This document shows, piece by piece, positions 7,527 through 17,091 of a DNA stretch of 64,000 bases (positions are counted from its first letter, which is position 1; each line of letters starts with the position of its first letter). Origin of the DNA: RI-43 sp033764725 (lineage in GTDB: Bacteria > Pseudomonadota > Alphaproteobacteria > Caulobacterales > Aquidulcibacteraceae); contig JANRIR010000040.1 of NCBI GenBank assembly GCA_033764725.1, forward strand, positions 104,070 through 168,069, in the 5' to 3' direction. The notes beneath the pieces were generated by a model. That model made no database searches and was not told where the DNA came from. It was given only the letters and a program-made list of their open reading frames with translations. A program made the translations under genes and the position numbers.

Positions 7527-10385
7527 ATGGCCACGGTTCAGCAGCGCCTGAGCGCGACCCTCTTGGCCGGCGCGGCCTTCGGCGCCCTGGTGGGCCAGGG
7601 CCCGGCCTGGGGGCAAAGCAGCCCTGCGCCGCAGGCCGAGACCGACAACGAAATCGTCGTCACCGGCTTTCGCCGCAGCTTGCGCGTGGCCATCGACGTC
7701 AAGCGCAACGAAGATTCCATCGTCGATTCCATCAACGCCGAAGACATCGCGGACTTTCCGGACCTCAATCTCGCGGAATCGCTGCAGCGCGTGCCCGGCG
7801 TGCAGATCGACCGCGACGGCGGCGAGGGCCGCTCCATCAATGTGCGCGGGCTGAGCTCCGATTTCGTGCGCGTGCAACTGAACGGCCTCGAAGCGCTCGC
7901 CACCACCGGCGGACGCGACGGCCGCGCCAACCGCAATCGCCAGTTCGACTTCAACGTCTTCGCCTCGGAATTGTTCAACAGCATCGAGGTGCGCAAATCG
8001 CAGGAGGCGGCGGTTTCGGAAGGCTCGCTCGGCGCCACTGTGTCGCTGCAGACCGCGCGGCCGTTCGACTATTCCGGCTTTGAAATGGCGATGGGCGCGC
8101 AGGCGTCCTACAACGACCTCTCGCAAGAAACCGATCCGCGCGCGACCTTCCTCATCTCCAATCGCTGGCGTGACGGCGATCTCGGCGCGCTGTTCTCCGC
8201 CGCCTATTCCGCGCGGAACACCTATGAGGAAGGCTCGAGTTCGCTGCGCTTTCGCGTGCCGGCCGATGACGGCTGCGTGCCCACGGGCTCTCCGCCGACC
8301 TCGTACGTCAACACCACGCGCTGTTATCAATCGGTCGGGACAGTGACGTCGCCGACCGGGCAGGTCCTGACCGGGCTCGCCGCGCAACAGGCCGCCTGGA
8401 ACGCCGCGCACCCGCGCATCCCGCGCTATGGCCGCATCGCCTATGAGCGCGAGCGCCTCGGCCTCACCGGCTCGCTGCAATACCAGCCCTTCGACGGCAC
8501 GCGCATCACGTTCGATTCGCTGTTCGCCCAGCTCGACCAGACGCGCAACGAGGAATTTCTAGAATCCATCAGTTTCGCGCGCGAAACCGGCGTGCAGGGC
8601 CTGCGCGCGGTCGATCTCGTTACCGGCGTCGTCGACGACAACCGCACGCTCGTGTCGGGCACGTTCAACGACGTCGATATCCGCTCCGAACAGCGCATCG
8701 ACATTCTGGAGACGGAATTCTTCCAGAATTCGCTCAACATCTCCCACGACGTCACCGATCGGCTGCGCCTCACAGCGCTTGTCGGAGTCTCGCGCGCCAT
8801 TGGCCGCAACCCGCAGCAGACAACCGTTTCGCTGGAGCGCTACGACGTCGACGGCTACGGCTACAATTACGCCGATCCCAACCTGCCGGCCTTCACCTAC
8901 GGCTTCGACGTCGCCAATCCCGCGAACTGGGTGTTCTCCTCCTCCACAGCGCTCGGCGACGCCTCAATCATCCGGTTGCGGCCCAACAAGACGTTGAACA
9001 CCTACGAAACCGCGCAAATCGACGTGGAGTTCGATCTCAACGACGCCATCACCCTCACGGCCGGCTACCAGACCAAGGAATTCGGCTTCAGCGTGCGCGA
9101 ATTGCGCAAGGCCTCCGAAGGCGTGCCGGCCAGCGCGCTCGCGCTCTTGGCCTCGCAAGGCGTGCCGCTGAGCGCCTACACCACGCGGGTCACCGATTTC
9201 GGACGCAATCTCGACCTGCCCGCCGGCACGCCGACGACCTGGGTCATCCCCGATCTCGCAGCACTCGACCGCCTGATCAATTACAGCTGCAATTGCGTCA
9301 ACGCCTATGGCGATTTCCGCCTCACGCGCTTCGACGGCGAAACGCGCAGCGCGATCGAGACCTCCAATGGCGGCTACGTGCAGGCCAATTGGAACACGAC
9401 GCTGTTCGCCATGCCGTTCCGCGGCAATATCGGCGTGCGCTACGTCGAAACGGAATTGGAATCGAGCGGCATCCTGAGCGGCGCGCCGATCACGGTGACC
9501 AATACGTACAACGACACGCTGCCTTCGGCGAACTTCGTGTTCGAACCCATCGAAGACCTGCTCATTCGCTTCGCCGCCTCCAAAACGCTTGCGCGGCCTT
9601 CGCTGAATGCGCTGACGCCCGGCGGCTCGATCGATGCGAGCCCGCCTGGCCTCTCGCTCACGACCGGCAATCCGACGCTCGATCCCGTGCGGGCGAACAC
9701 CTATGACGTGTCGATCGAATGGTATCCCTATGAAGATGCGCTGTTCTCGATCGCCTTCTTCCGCAAGGAAATCGATTCCTTCGTGCAGACCCTGCGTCAG
9801 ACCGTGCCCTATTCGGCGACCGGGTTTCCCAATTCCCTGTTGCCGGCGGGCGTCACCCCGGCCGATCTGTTCGTCGTCACCACATCGATCAATTCGCCGG
9901 GCGGCGATCTCGAAGGCTTCGAGATCACCCTGCAGACGCCGTTCAATTTCCTGCCGGAAAGCTTGCGCGGCTTTGGAGGCATCTTGAACTACACCGACAT
10001 CGATTCCTCGTTCGACTACATCATCGACGCGGCGACCGGCGCCACCACGACACAACCGCTCGTCGGGCAGTCGCCGCGCTCGGCCAGCGCAACGCTCTAT
10101 TTCGAGCGCGGCCCGTTCGAGGCGCGCGTTTCGGCCACCTACCGCGATGAATATCTGACGCTCGTGCCCGCCGTCAGCGGCAATGACGTGGAAGGCAAGG
10201 CCGAACAATTGAACGTCGATTTTTCGGCGTCCTATGACGTAACCGACCGGCTGTCCTTCACCTTCGAAGGCATCAACCTCACCGACGAGTTCGACGAGCG
10301 CTGGATCAACAGCCAACGCCAGAACAGCCTGAACTACGAACATACCGGCCGCGAATTCGTGTTCGGGATCCGCTACGCCTATTGA
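7527..10385 (+). CDS. TonB-dependent receptor, carbohydrate type (probable oligogalacturonate uptake)
   Basis: 952-residue outer-membrane receptor: a signal peptide to about residue 30, a TonB box region (NEIVVTGFRRSL), a plug domain (IADFPDLNLAESLQRVPGVQIDRDGGEGR, NVRGLSSDFVRVQLNG) and a long barrel ending in EFVFGIRYAY with the terminal aromatic residue. The plug style is that of the large Caulobacter/Xanthomonas receptors used for polysaccharide breakdown products. The ATG follows GGGGAGG with ideal spacing. Two LacI-type operators lie upstream and kdgK-kduD-kduI follow on the opposite strand, which points to pectin fragments as substrate (inference). Confidence 0.9.
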   Translation: MATVQQRLSATLLAGAAFGALVGQGPAWGQSSPAPQAETDNEIVVTGFRRSLRVAIDVKRNEDSIVDSINAEDIADFPDLNLAESLQRVPGVQIDRDGGEGRSINVRGLSSDFVRVQLNGLEALATTGGRDGRANRNRQFDFNVFASELFNSIEVRKSQEAAVSEGSLGATVSLQTARPFDYSGFEMAMGAQASYNDLSQETDPRATFLISNRWRDGDLGALFSAAYSARNTYEEGSSSLRFRVPADDGCVPTGSPPTSYVNTTRCYQSVGTVTSPTGQVLTGLAAQQAAWNAAHPRIPRYGRIAYERERLGLTGSLQYQPFDGTRITFDSLFAQLDQTRNEEFLESISFARETGVQGLRAVDLVTGVVDDNRTLVSGTFNDVDIRSEQRIDILETEFFQNSLNISHDVTDRLRLTALVGVSRAIGRNPQQTTVSLERYDVDGYGYNYADPNLPAFTYGFDVANPANWVFSSSTALGDASIIRLRPNKTLNTYETAQIDVEFDLNDAITLTAGYQTKEFGFSVRELRKASEGVPASALALLASQGVPLSAYTTRVTDFGRNLDLPAGTPTTWVIPDLAALDRLINYSCNCVNAYGDFRLTRFDGETRSAIETSNGGYVQANWNTTLFAMPFRGNIGVRYVETELESSGILSGAPITVTNTYNDTLPSANFVFEPIEDLLIRFAASKTLARPSLNALTPGGSIDASPPGLSLTTGNPTLDPVRANTYDVSIEWYPYEDALFSIAFFRKEIDSFVQTLRQTVPYSATGFPNSLLPAGVTPADLFVVTTSINSPGGDLEGFEITLQTPFNFLPESLRGFGGILNYTDIDSSFDYIIDAATGATTTQPLVGQSPRSASATLYFERGPFEARVSATYRDEYLTLVPAVSGNDVEGKAEQLNVDFSASYDVTDRLSFTFEGINLTDEFDERWINSQRQNSLNYEHTGREFVFGIRYAY

Positions 10386-10419
10386 TCGAGGGTGGGGGCG
10401 CGCCGCTGGGCCGATGCGC

Positions 10420-11439
10420 TCAGCGGCGCACGTCGAGTGAGCCGCCATCCATGAGCGCGCGCACCTCGGCGGCGGACACGACGCTCATATCACCTATTTG
10501 GGCGTGCTTCGCCGCTGAACACATCACGGCGAAGGGCAGCGCCTCCTCTGGGCTCTGTCCGCTTTGCAGGGCGTAGAGAAACGCTCCTGCAAAAGCGTCG
10601 CCGCCGCCGACGCGATCCACGATCTGCTGCACCGAAACCGGCTCCGCCTCATGCACTGCGCCGCCGCGCAGCGCCAACACGCCCGTCAGATCATGACGGG
10701 CCACATCATGAACACGCCGCGCCGCATGCGCGATCACCTGCAGATGCGGAAAGGCCTCGAAGGCAGCCGCGAAGGCGCTCCGGCGGCGTGCGGCGGCGTC
10801 TTCCTCCGCAAAGGCGCAGCCCAACGCCAGCGCAATGTCGCGCTCGTCGATGAAGGCCACGCTCGCCAACTGCAAGAGCGCCCGGATCGTCGCCGGCCCT
10901 TCGCCGCGCCAAGCCGCCCACAGTTTTGCGCGATAATTTCCGTCGAAAGAAAATGCCACGCCCTGTTCTATGGCGGTTCGCGCCAACGCGAGGGCGGCGT
11001 CCGCTGCGCGCGCCGAGACGGCCGGCGTAATGCCCGACATGTGCAGCCGCGTCGCGCCTTCGAGCAGGCGCGCGGCGGGCATGGGCGCAGGCGCCTCCGC
11101 GAAGGCCGAACCGGCGCGATCATAGAGCACGTCAGGCGCACGCACGCTGGCGCCGGGCGTCAGGAAATACAGGCCCATCCGCGTTTCGGAAACGAACGAT
11201 ACGCAGTCCACCGCAACGCCGGCCGCGCGCAACGCGTCGCGCGCGCCATGGCCGAGCGGATTGTCCGGCAACGTCGTCGCCATCGCCGCATCGCCGCCGA
11301 GCCGCGCGACGCACACGGCGACATTGGCTTCCGCGCCGCCGACATGCACCGAAAGCCCACGCGCCTGGGCCAACGTCTCGCCCGGCGGCGGCGACAGCCG
11401 CACAAGCATTTCGCCGTAGCACACAAGGCGTCCGCTCAT
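10420..11439 (-). CDS. kdgK: 2-keto-3-deoxygluconate kinase (PfkB family)
   Basis: Phosphorylates 2-keto-3-deoxygluconate (KDG) to KDPG using ATP, the last-but-one step of pectin uronate breakdown. 339 residues, normal for the family. VHVGGAEANVAVCVARLG (about 31-48) is the PfkB N-terminal substrate-binding segment; DRVGGGDAFAGAF (275-287) is the second PfkB signature with catalytic Asp281. The start is set at ATG 11439, giving SGRLVCYGEMLVRLSP; the longer frame is a shadow of kduD. It lies 22 bases after kduD in the run kduI-kduD-kdgK. A KDPG aldolase gene is not in the window. Confidence 0.88.
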   Translation of the reverse strand: MSGRLVCYGEMLVRLSPPPGETLAQARGLSVHVGGAEANVAVCVARLGGDAAMATTLPDNPLGHGARDALRAAGVAVDCVSFVSETRMGLYFLTPGASVRAPDVLYDRAGSAFAEAPAPMPAARLLEGATRLHMSGITPAVSARAADAALALARTAIEQGVAFSFDGNYRAKLWAAWRGEGPATIRALLQLASVAFIDERDIALALGCAFAEEDAAARRRSAFAAAFEAFPHLQVIAHAARRVHDVARHDLTGVLALRGGAVHEAEPVSVQQIVDRVGGGDAFAGAFLYALQSGQSPEEALPFAVMCSAAKHAQIGDMSVVSAAEVRALMDGGSLDVRR

Positions 11440-11461
11440 CGCCGCTCGTCCTTGCTCCGCG

Positions 11462-12217
11462 CTAGCGGCACAGCCACCCGCCGTCGACCGGCAGGATGGC
11501 GCCGTGCACATAATCCGACGCGGCGCTCGCCAGGAACACCGCTGCGCCGCCAAGATCGCCCGGCTCGCCCCAGCGGCCGGCGGGGATGCGGCCAAGAATT
11601 TCCGTGTTGCGCGAAGCATCGCCGCGCAGCGGCGCGGTGTTGTCGGTGGCCATATAACCTGGCGCGATCGCGTTCACGTTGACGCCCTTGGCGGCCCATT
11701 CATTGGCCAGAAGCCGCGTCAGTCCCGCAAGGCCGCTTTTCGAGGCGGTGTAGGACGGCACGCGCACGCCGCCCTGGAACGAGAGCATCGAGGCGATGTT
11801 GATGATCTTGCCGCGCCCTGCCGCAATCATCGCGCGGCCTGCGGCCTGGCACAGGAAGAACACGCTCTTGAGATTGACGTTCATGACGTCGTCCCAATCC
11901 GCCTCGGTGAAATCGATTGCATCGCCGCGCCGGATCATGCCGGCGTTGTTGACCAGGATGTCGATCCGCCCGAAGCGCTCGATCGTCTGCTCCACCACGC
12001 GTCGGCACGGTGCGAGCGAACGAAAATCCGCATCCCAGCTGGCGAACCTGCGTCCCATCGCCTCCACCGCCGCGCCGGTCTCGTGCGCCGGCGTGGTGCC
12101 TGCAGCGGCGATGTCGGCGCCGGCGTGCGCGAGCGCCAGCGCGATCGCCTGGCCAAGGCCCTTGTTGGCGCCGGTGACGAGCGCTGTGCGGCCGCTCAAG
12201 TCGAAGGGCGAAAGCAT
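11462..12217 (-). CDS. kduD: 2-deoxy-D-gluconate 3-dehydrogenase (SDR family)
   Basis: NAD(P)-dependent short-chain dehydrogenase that reduces 2,5-diketo-3-deoxygluconate to KDG after KduI. 251 residues, the usual length. Cofactor motif TGANKGLG (15-22), NNAG at 90-93, catalytic Ser143, Tyr156 and Lys160 (YTASK), and IAPGYMATDNTAPLR, a segment characteristic of KduD. It begins 7 bases after the kduI stop and is followed by kdgK, so the three pathway steps are encoded in order. Expression probably follows the operator upstream of kduI. Confidence 0.93.
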   Translation of the reverse strand: MLSPFDLSGRTALVTGANKGLGQAIALALAHAGADIAAAGTTPAHETGAAVEAMGRRFASWDADFRSLAPCRRVVEQTIERFGRIDILVNNAGMIRRGDAIDFTEADWDDVMNVNLKSVFFLCQAAGRAMIAAGRGKIINIASMLSFQGGVRVPSYTASKSGLAGLTRLLANEWAAKGVNVNAIAPGYMATDNTAPLRGDASRNTEILGRIPAGRWGEPGDLGGAAVFLASAASDYVHGAILPVDGGWLCR

Positions 12218-12224
12218 GGCGCGC

Positions 12225-13073
12225 CTATTTCAGTTGGCAAATGTCGAGCTGGTTCATGTCGGTATAGTCGAGATTCTCCCCGCCCATCGCCCAGATGAAG
12301 GCGTAGGCGCTCGTGCCGGCGCCCATATGGATCGACCAGGGCGGCGACAGCACCGCTTCCTCGTTTCCGACCACGATGTGGCGCGCCGCATCGGGCTCGC
12401 CCATGAAATGAAAGATACGATCGTTTTCACCGAGGCCGAAATACAAATACGCCTCGGAGCGGCGGTCATGCAGATGCGGCGGCATCGTGTTCCAGACGCT
12501 GCCCGGCTTGAGGATGGTCATCCCCAACAGCAATTGGCATGTGCGGCAGGTCGCGGGCACGATGTATTGATAGATCGTGCGTTCGTTGGAGGTTTCGAGC
12601 GCGCCGCGCTCCAGCGGTACGGCTTCTTTCACCGACATCTTGACGGTCTCGAACCGGGCGTGCGCCGGCGTCGACACGAGATAGTATTTCGCCGGTTGCG
12701 TCGGGGAGGCGCTGGCGAAGCGCACGTCGGATGCGCCCATCGGGATGTAGAGCCCGTCGCGCGGAGCCATCGGAAAGGTTTCACCATCGACGTGGATTTC
12801 GCCCGCGCCGGCGCCGACATTGACGACGCCGAGTTCGCGCCGCTCGAGGAACGGCTTGCCCGCGGCGGACGCAGGCTCGGTCTGCGCCGGCAGGCTGAGC
12901 GGCGCATCGAGCGGCGCAGCGCCCCCGATCGCCATGCGCTCATAATGCGCATAATCAAAAACGATTTCGCCTGACGTGAACAAATTTCGTATCAGATAGC
13001 GGGCGCGCAATTGGTCATTGTCGGCGCCGCGCATCATGTCCGGGTGGGTGGCGTGGAATGTGTGGCGATACAC
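12225..13073 (-). CDS. kduI: 5-dehydro-4-deoxy-D-glucuronate isomerase
   Basis: Cupin-fold zinc enzyme that converts 4-deoxy-L-threo-5-hexosulose uronate, the product of oligogalacturonate lysis, into 2,5-diketo-3-deoxygluconate. 282 residues. The zinc ligands are visible as His200, His202, Glu207 (PPHLHDRRSEAYLYF) and His249 (WSIHMG), with the same spacing as in E. coli KduI. The start codon is GTG at 13073, with GGGAG eight bases upstream. A LacI-type operator at 13102-13115 lies just upstream, so it heads the kduI-kduD-kdgK unit. Confidence 0.95.
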   Translation of the reverse strand: MYRHTFHATHPDMMRGADNDQLRARYLIRNLFTSGEIVFDYAHYERMAIGGAAPLDAPLSLPAQTEPASAAGKPFLERRELGVVNVGAGAGEIHVDGETFPMAPRDGLYIPMGASDVRFASASPTQPAKYYLVSTPAHARFETVKMSVKEAVPLERGALETSNERTIYQYIVPATCRTCQLLLGMTILKPGSVWNTMPPHLHDRRSEAYLYFGLGENDRIFHFMGEPDAARHIVVGNEEAVLSPPWSIHMGAGTSAYAFIWAMGGENLDYTDMNQLDICQLK

Positions 13074-13101
13074 CGGCGCTCTCCCGCTTCGTACACTGCA
13101 C

Positions 13102-13115
13102 GGTAACCGGTGTCA
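13102..13115 (-). promoter_or_regulatory. LacI-type operator upstream of kduI
   Basis: On the minus strand this reads TGACACCGGTTACC, identical over all 14 bases to the site at 17092-17105 on the plus strand and nearly identical to the pair at 7418 and 7442. It lies 29 bases before the kduI start and between kduI and the LacI regulator gene. It is probably where the regulator represses the kduI-kduD-kdgK unit. Confidence 0.8.
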
Positions 13116-13144
13116 GAACGGCTGACAAGCGCTGAAGCGGCGCC

Positions 13145-14239
13145 TCATGCGCGCGGCGGGCCGGTGGAGGCGCGCACCACAAGACGCGGGCGCACTTCGC
13201 GCACCAAATGCTCCGCCGGCGGCTCCATCGGCGCCGCTTCGCCGATCACCCGCGCCGCAGCGATCCGTCCAAGCATCCGCACCGGCAGAAGCACGCTCGT
13301 CAGCGGCGGCCACAGCCGCGCCGCAAGCGGGCTGTCGTCGAACCCGATGACGGAAATGTCGGCGCCGATGTCGAGCTTGGCGTCGCGCGCGGCCTGGCAC
13401 ACGCCGGCCGCCATTTCGTCGTTGCCGCAGAACACCGCTGTCGGGCGGCGCTTCATCGCCAGCAGGCGCGCGCCCGCGACAACGCCGGATTCGAACGTAT
13501 AGGCGGCCTCGATGTCGAGGTGCGGATCGAGCTTCAAGCCCATCGCGCTAAGCCCGCTGGCGAAGCCGCCGCGGCGCTCGTGCGCGGAGCGGAAGCCGGG
13601 CGGACCGGAGATGTGCGCGATGCGCGTATGGCCAAGCTCCGCGAGGTGGCGCGCCGCCTCCATGGCGCCGTCTGCGTCATGGGTGACGATCGACACGTCG
13701 GGATCGTCCAGCAGAACCGAAGCGATGCGCACATAGGGGCAATCGAGCTCGTTCAACAGCGCGATGACGGCGTCGTCTTCCGAGACCGACGGCGGCAGCA
13801 CGACGCCCGCGAGACGCTGGCGCTCCACGAAACCGCGGATCTCCTCAAGAAAGTGCGGCGCATCGCGCCGGCAGGGATGCACCAGAAGTTCGAAGCCCGA
13901 TCCGCGCAGCACGTCGAGAATGCCCTGCTGCATGTCGATGACATATTGCGGATTGGGGTTGTCGTAGATCAGCCCGATGAGGAACGAGCGGCGAAACGCC
14001 AGCGCGCGCGCCTGCGGGTCAGGCCGATAGCCCAATTCGGCGATGACGGCGTCGACGCGGTCGCGCGTTTCGGGCCGCACGAACGGCGAACGGTTAATCA
14101 CTCGTGAAACTGTTTTCTTGGAGACGTTCGCGAGGCGCGCCACGTCATTGATGGTGGCGCGTTTGCCGTCATCCATGCGACCCGGCCGCGCTGAGGCGCC
14201 GCGTGTCTTTCCTGCGCCGGGCGAATCTGCCGTCATCAC
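13145..14239 (-). CDS. LacI-family transcriptional regulator, probable pectin/KDG-responsive repressor
   Basis: 364 residues. The N-terminal helix-turn-helix is ATINDVARLANVSKKTVSRV (28-47) with the hinge helix in YRPDPQARAL; the periplasmic-binding-like effector domain follows (FLIGLIYDNPNPQYV, GHTRIAHISGPPGF, TAVFCGNDEMAAGV, VIGFDDSPLAARLWPPLTSV). The start at 14239 has AAGG upstream; an ATG at 14176 is a shorter alternative. It lies between kduI and the pectate lyases, and four ACCGGT-centred palindromes occur at three nearby promoters, so it is the obvious local regulator. It plays the part KdgR has in other bacteria, but the effector is inferred. Confidence 0.88.
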   Translation of the reverse strand: MMTADSPGAGKTRGASARPGRMDDGKRATINDVARLANVSKKTVSRVINRSPFVRPETRDRVDAVIAELGYRPDPQARALAFRRSFLIGLIYDNPNPQYVIDMQQGILDVLRGSGFELLVHPCRRDAPHFLEEIRGFVERQRLAGVVLPPSVSEDDAVIALLNELDCPYVRIASVLLDDPDVSIVTHDADGAMEAARHLAELGHTRIAHISGPPGFRSAHERRGGFASGLSAMGLKLDPHLDIEAAYTFESGVVAGARLLAMKRRPTAVFCGNDEMAAGVCQAARDAKLDIGADISVIGFDDSPLAARLWPPLTSVLLPVRMLGRIAAARVIGEAAPMEPPAEHLVREVRPRLVVRASTGPPRA

Positions 14240-14338
14240 GCCTTAGCCTTCAGCGCCATTCTCGGCGGTCGCGCGTTAAAGTGCGCCGGGTTTCCGCGCC
14301 GGGCAACACTCTCATAGCCGCCAACCGCTACTGCGCCC

Positions 14339-15640
14339 TTAAGGCAGCCGCTCGAGCGTCGCTAAATCCCATTCGGCGGGGTCGAAAGTCGCCGCCGTCG
14401 ACGCGCGGACCGGATAGCCGCCGACCGCCGCCTGACTGTCGATGATCCTCCCTTCGCCGGCGCGCGCCTCCGCCACGATGCGCGCATCGATGGGATCGCG
14501 ATCCCAGGGCCGCGCGCCGGCGTTGGCCAGCACCGCTTCGGCCACGTCAACCGCAGCCGCGGCGCGCAGCGCTTCGGGCCAGATCGCCGGTGCGGGAAGG
14601 TCGACGCATTCGGGGTTCGCCTCGCCGAAGCGCGCGAAGGCCTGTGGCGGGTTTGGCCCGGTCAACCGATTGTCCGCCGCGAAAAGGTCGAGCGGGCCCG
14701 CCCCGCCGAGCGCGATGGCGGCCGCATTGCGCGGGCTCGACGGACCGGAGCGGAATTCGTTGCCGACCACGGAAAGCGATCCGCGCGCATAAGGATGATC
14801 GCCCCATTCCTCGGCGTTGAGATTGTAGTGCAGGAAGCGGCGGCCCGGATTGACCATCAGATTGTTGACCACCGCGCCGCCTGCGCCGCCCTTGAACAAG
14901 GGGTTGCGCTCGCGATTGCTGGCGTAAAGATTGCCCCAGATCAGAACATCCCGGACATTGTCGTGGATCAGCGAGCCCTTGGAATGCTCGCCCTTCGAAT
15001 GCGTGGCGTTCGAAAGCCCCTCGGCGATGATGTTGCGGCTGAAGGTGATGCGGTGCGCGGTCGCGGCGCGCCACTCCTCTAGCGTTTCGCCCGCAAAGCG
15101 CGGGCCGGAGGCGGAGAGGTTTTCATCCGTCGCCCACGTGACCGAGCAATGATCGACGATCACGTCATGGCTGCCGGCTTCGGCGACGATCCCGTCGACC
15201 TCCCAGCCGCTGCGCGGCGCCTGACCCGCATCGCCGGGGCGCACCGCGATGTGGCGCACCACGACGTCATGCGTGCGGATGCGCAGGCCGCCGCGGATCA
15301 GCGTGATCCCAGGCGACGGCGCCGTCTGCCCCGCAAGCGTGACGAACGGATTGCGGATCGTCAGCATGCGCATCGCAAGATCGATCACCCCGCCGACTTC
15401 GAACACGACGATGCGCGGCCCGCGCAGACGCAACGCCGCATCGAGCGAGCCCGGCCCCTCCGCCGCAAGCGTGGTGACGCGCACGATCGCCCCGCCACGG
15501 CCGCCAGGCGTGCGCGCCGCCCATCCGAGCGCGCCGGGAAAGGCGAGCTGCGCCGGCGTTTGCGCGAAGGCGGGCGCAGCGGCGGCGAGTGCGGCCGGCG
15601 CATGCAGCACCGCACGGCGGGAAAGCAGCGCGCGCCTCAT
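14339..15640 (-). CDS. Exported pectate lyase, PL1-like (second of tandem pair)
   Basis: 433 residues. The N-terminus has a twin-arginine motif (LLSRRAVLHAPAALAAAAPA), suggesting Tat export. The right-handed beta-helix region contains the PL1-type block VIVDHCSVTWATDE (160-173), GEHSKGSLIHDN and NPLFKGG. Pectate lyases cut polygalacturonate by beta-elimination with calcium, giving the unsaturated products that feed KduI. The start is placed at ATG 15640, which overlaps the stop of the upstream lyase (ATGA); the longer frame lacks a signal peptide. It is a clear paralogue of the gene at 15637-17019 but uses a different kind of signal peptide. Confidence 0.87.
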   Translation of the reverse strand: MRRALLSRRAVLHAPAALAAAAPAFAQTPAQLAFPGALGWAARTPGGRGGAIVRVTTLAAEGPGSLDAALRLRGPRIVVFEVGGVIDLAMRMLTIRNPFVTLAGQTAPSPGITLIRGGLRIRTHDVVVRHIAVRPGDAGQAPRSGWEVDGIVAEAGSHDVIVDHCSVTWATDENLSASGPRFAGETLEEWRAATAHRITFSRNIIAEGLSNATHSKGEHSKGSLIHDNVRDVLIWGNLYASNRERNPLFKGGAGGAVVNNLMVNPGRRFLHYNLNAEEWGDHPYARGSLSVVGNEFRSGPSSPRNAAAIALGGAGPLDLFAADNRLTGPNPPQAFARFGEANPECVDLPAPAIWPEALRAAAAVDVAEAVLANAGARPWDRDPIDARIVAEARAGEGRIIDSQAAVGGYPVRASTAATFDPAEWDLATLERLP

Positions 15641-17019
15641 GTGCCGCGCGCCTGCGCGCCGGAATCCAGCGTTTCGGCGCGCAGCGGCGTCATCGTTTGC
15701 GGATCCCAATCGGCCGCGTTGAACGGCCGGCGGGTCTCGGCGTGCTGCGGATAGCCGCCGACTTGCGCTTCGGAATCGATGATGCGGCCACGCCCTTCAG
15801 CGACATCGGCGATGATGCGCACGTCATGCGCGTCGCGATCCCACGGGCGCGCGCCTGCATTGCGCAGCACCGACCGCTCGACAGAGCGCGCGGGCGCGGC
15901 GACGAGGCCTTCGGGCCACAGCATCGGGCGCGGCCGCTCGATGATCCGCGCAGGCCCCGTCGTGTAGCGGCCGAACAGCGCAATCGGCGCGCCGATGCGA
16001 TCGACGGCGATGTTGTCGCGCCCATGAAACTCCAGATCGCCATCGCCGCCGAGCATCAGGAACGCCATCTCGCGCGGCGTATCGATCCCGCCGCGCAGCA
16101 CATTGCCGATCGCCACCATGCGGCCAGGCAGAGGCGCGCGATCGCCCCATTCCTGCGCCATGAGATTGTAGTGCAGCGCGCGCGGGCCGGGATTGTAGAT
16201 CAGATTGTTGACGATGACGCCGGACACGCCGCCCTTGAACAGCGGATTGCGCTCGTAATTGTGCGCGTAAAGATTGCCGATGATCAAAATGTCCGACGCA
16301 TTGTCGTGGATGAGCGAGCCTTTCGAGTGCTCGCCTTTGGCATGGGTGGAATGCGCGAGGCTTTCGGCCAGAATATTGTTCGAAAACGTGATCGCGTGCG
16401 AGGCGCCGCGGCGCCAATCCTCCGGCGTTTCGCCGGCGAAGCGCGGACCGGAGGCGGAGAGATTTTCATCCGTGCCCCAGGTCAAGGAGCAATGATCCAC
16501 GATCACGCGCGCAGCGCCGATCGCAGCGATGGAGTCGAAATCGTTTCCGCTCATCGGCGCGAAACCTGCGCTGCCTGCACGCACGCGAATATGCTGCACG
16601 ACGACGTCGTGTGTCGCGATGTCGAGGCCGCCGCGAATAAAGGTGATCCCCGGCGAGGGCGCGGTCTGGCCGGCGATGGTGAGGTAGGGCTCGGCGATGC
16701 GCAGCGTGCGCCCGCCGAGATCGATCACCCCGCCCACTTCGAACACAGCGATCCGCGGGCCCGGCGTTGCGACCGCGGCGCGAAACGAGCCTGGCCCGTC
16801 ACCGGCCAAGGTCGTCACGCGCAGGATGGCCCCGCCGCGCCCGCCCGGCGTCCGCGCGGCCCAGCCCAGGGCCCCTGGAAACGCCAGCTCTGGTCCCGGC
16901 GCGGCGGCCGGCGCGGCTTGGGCCGCAGCCTCCCCCCTGATGTTGGGAACACCCGCGCCGAAGGCAGCGAAGGCCAGCCCAAAGGCGGCCGCAACAGCGG
17001 CTAGTCTATTGATCTTCAT
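15637..17019 (-). CDS. Exported pectate lyase, PL1-like (first of tandem pair)
   Basis: 460 residues, with a Sec-type signal peptide (MKINRLAAVAAAFGLAFAAF). After a proline/alanine linker it has the same module as its downstream neighbour: LAFPGALGWAARTPGGRGGA, VGGVIDL, AGQTAPSPGIT, VIVDHCSLTWGTDENLSASG, GEHSKGSLIHDN and NPLFKGG. It should depolymerise pectate outside the inner membrane. The ATG at 17019 has GCGGAA upstream; the upstream extension to 17097 would run through the operator region. It is divergent from the FAH-type hydratase gene, with the operator at 17092-17105 between them. Confidence 0.87.
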   Translation of the reverse strand: MKINRLAAVAAAFGLAFAAFGAGVPNIRGEAAAQAAPAAAPGPELAFPGALGWAARTPGGRGGAILRVTTLAGDGPGSFRAAVATPGPRIAVFEVGGVIDLGGRTLRIAEPYLTIAGQTAPSPGITFIRGGLDIATHDVVVQHIRVRAGSAGFAPMSGNDFDSIAAIGAARVIVDHCSLTWGTDENLSASGPRFAGETPEDWRRGASHAITFSNNILAESLAHSTHAKGEHSKGSLIHDNASDILIIGNLYAHNYERNPLFKGGVSGVIVNNLIYNPGPRALHYNLMAQEWGDRAPLPGRMVAIGNVLRGGIDTPREMAFLMLGGDGDLEFHGRDNIAVDRIGAPIALFGRYTTGPARIIERPRPMLWPEGLVAAPARSVERSVLRNAGARPWDRDAHDVRIIADVAEGRGRIIDSEAQVGGYPQHAETRRPFNAADWDPQTMTPLRAETLDSGAQARGT

Positions 17020-17091
17020 CGTGTTTTCCGCCCCGCTGATCCGTCGGCGCTGCGATTGTCCCACGCCATGCGCCGGACGCCAAAATGAATT

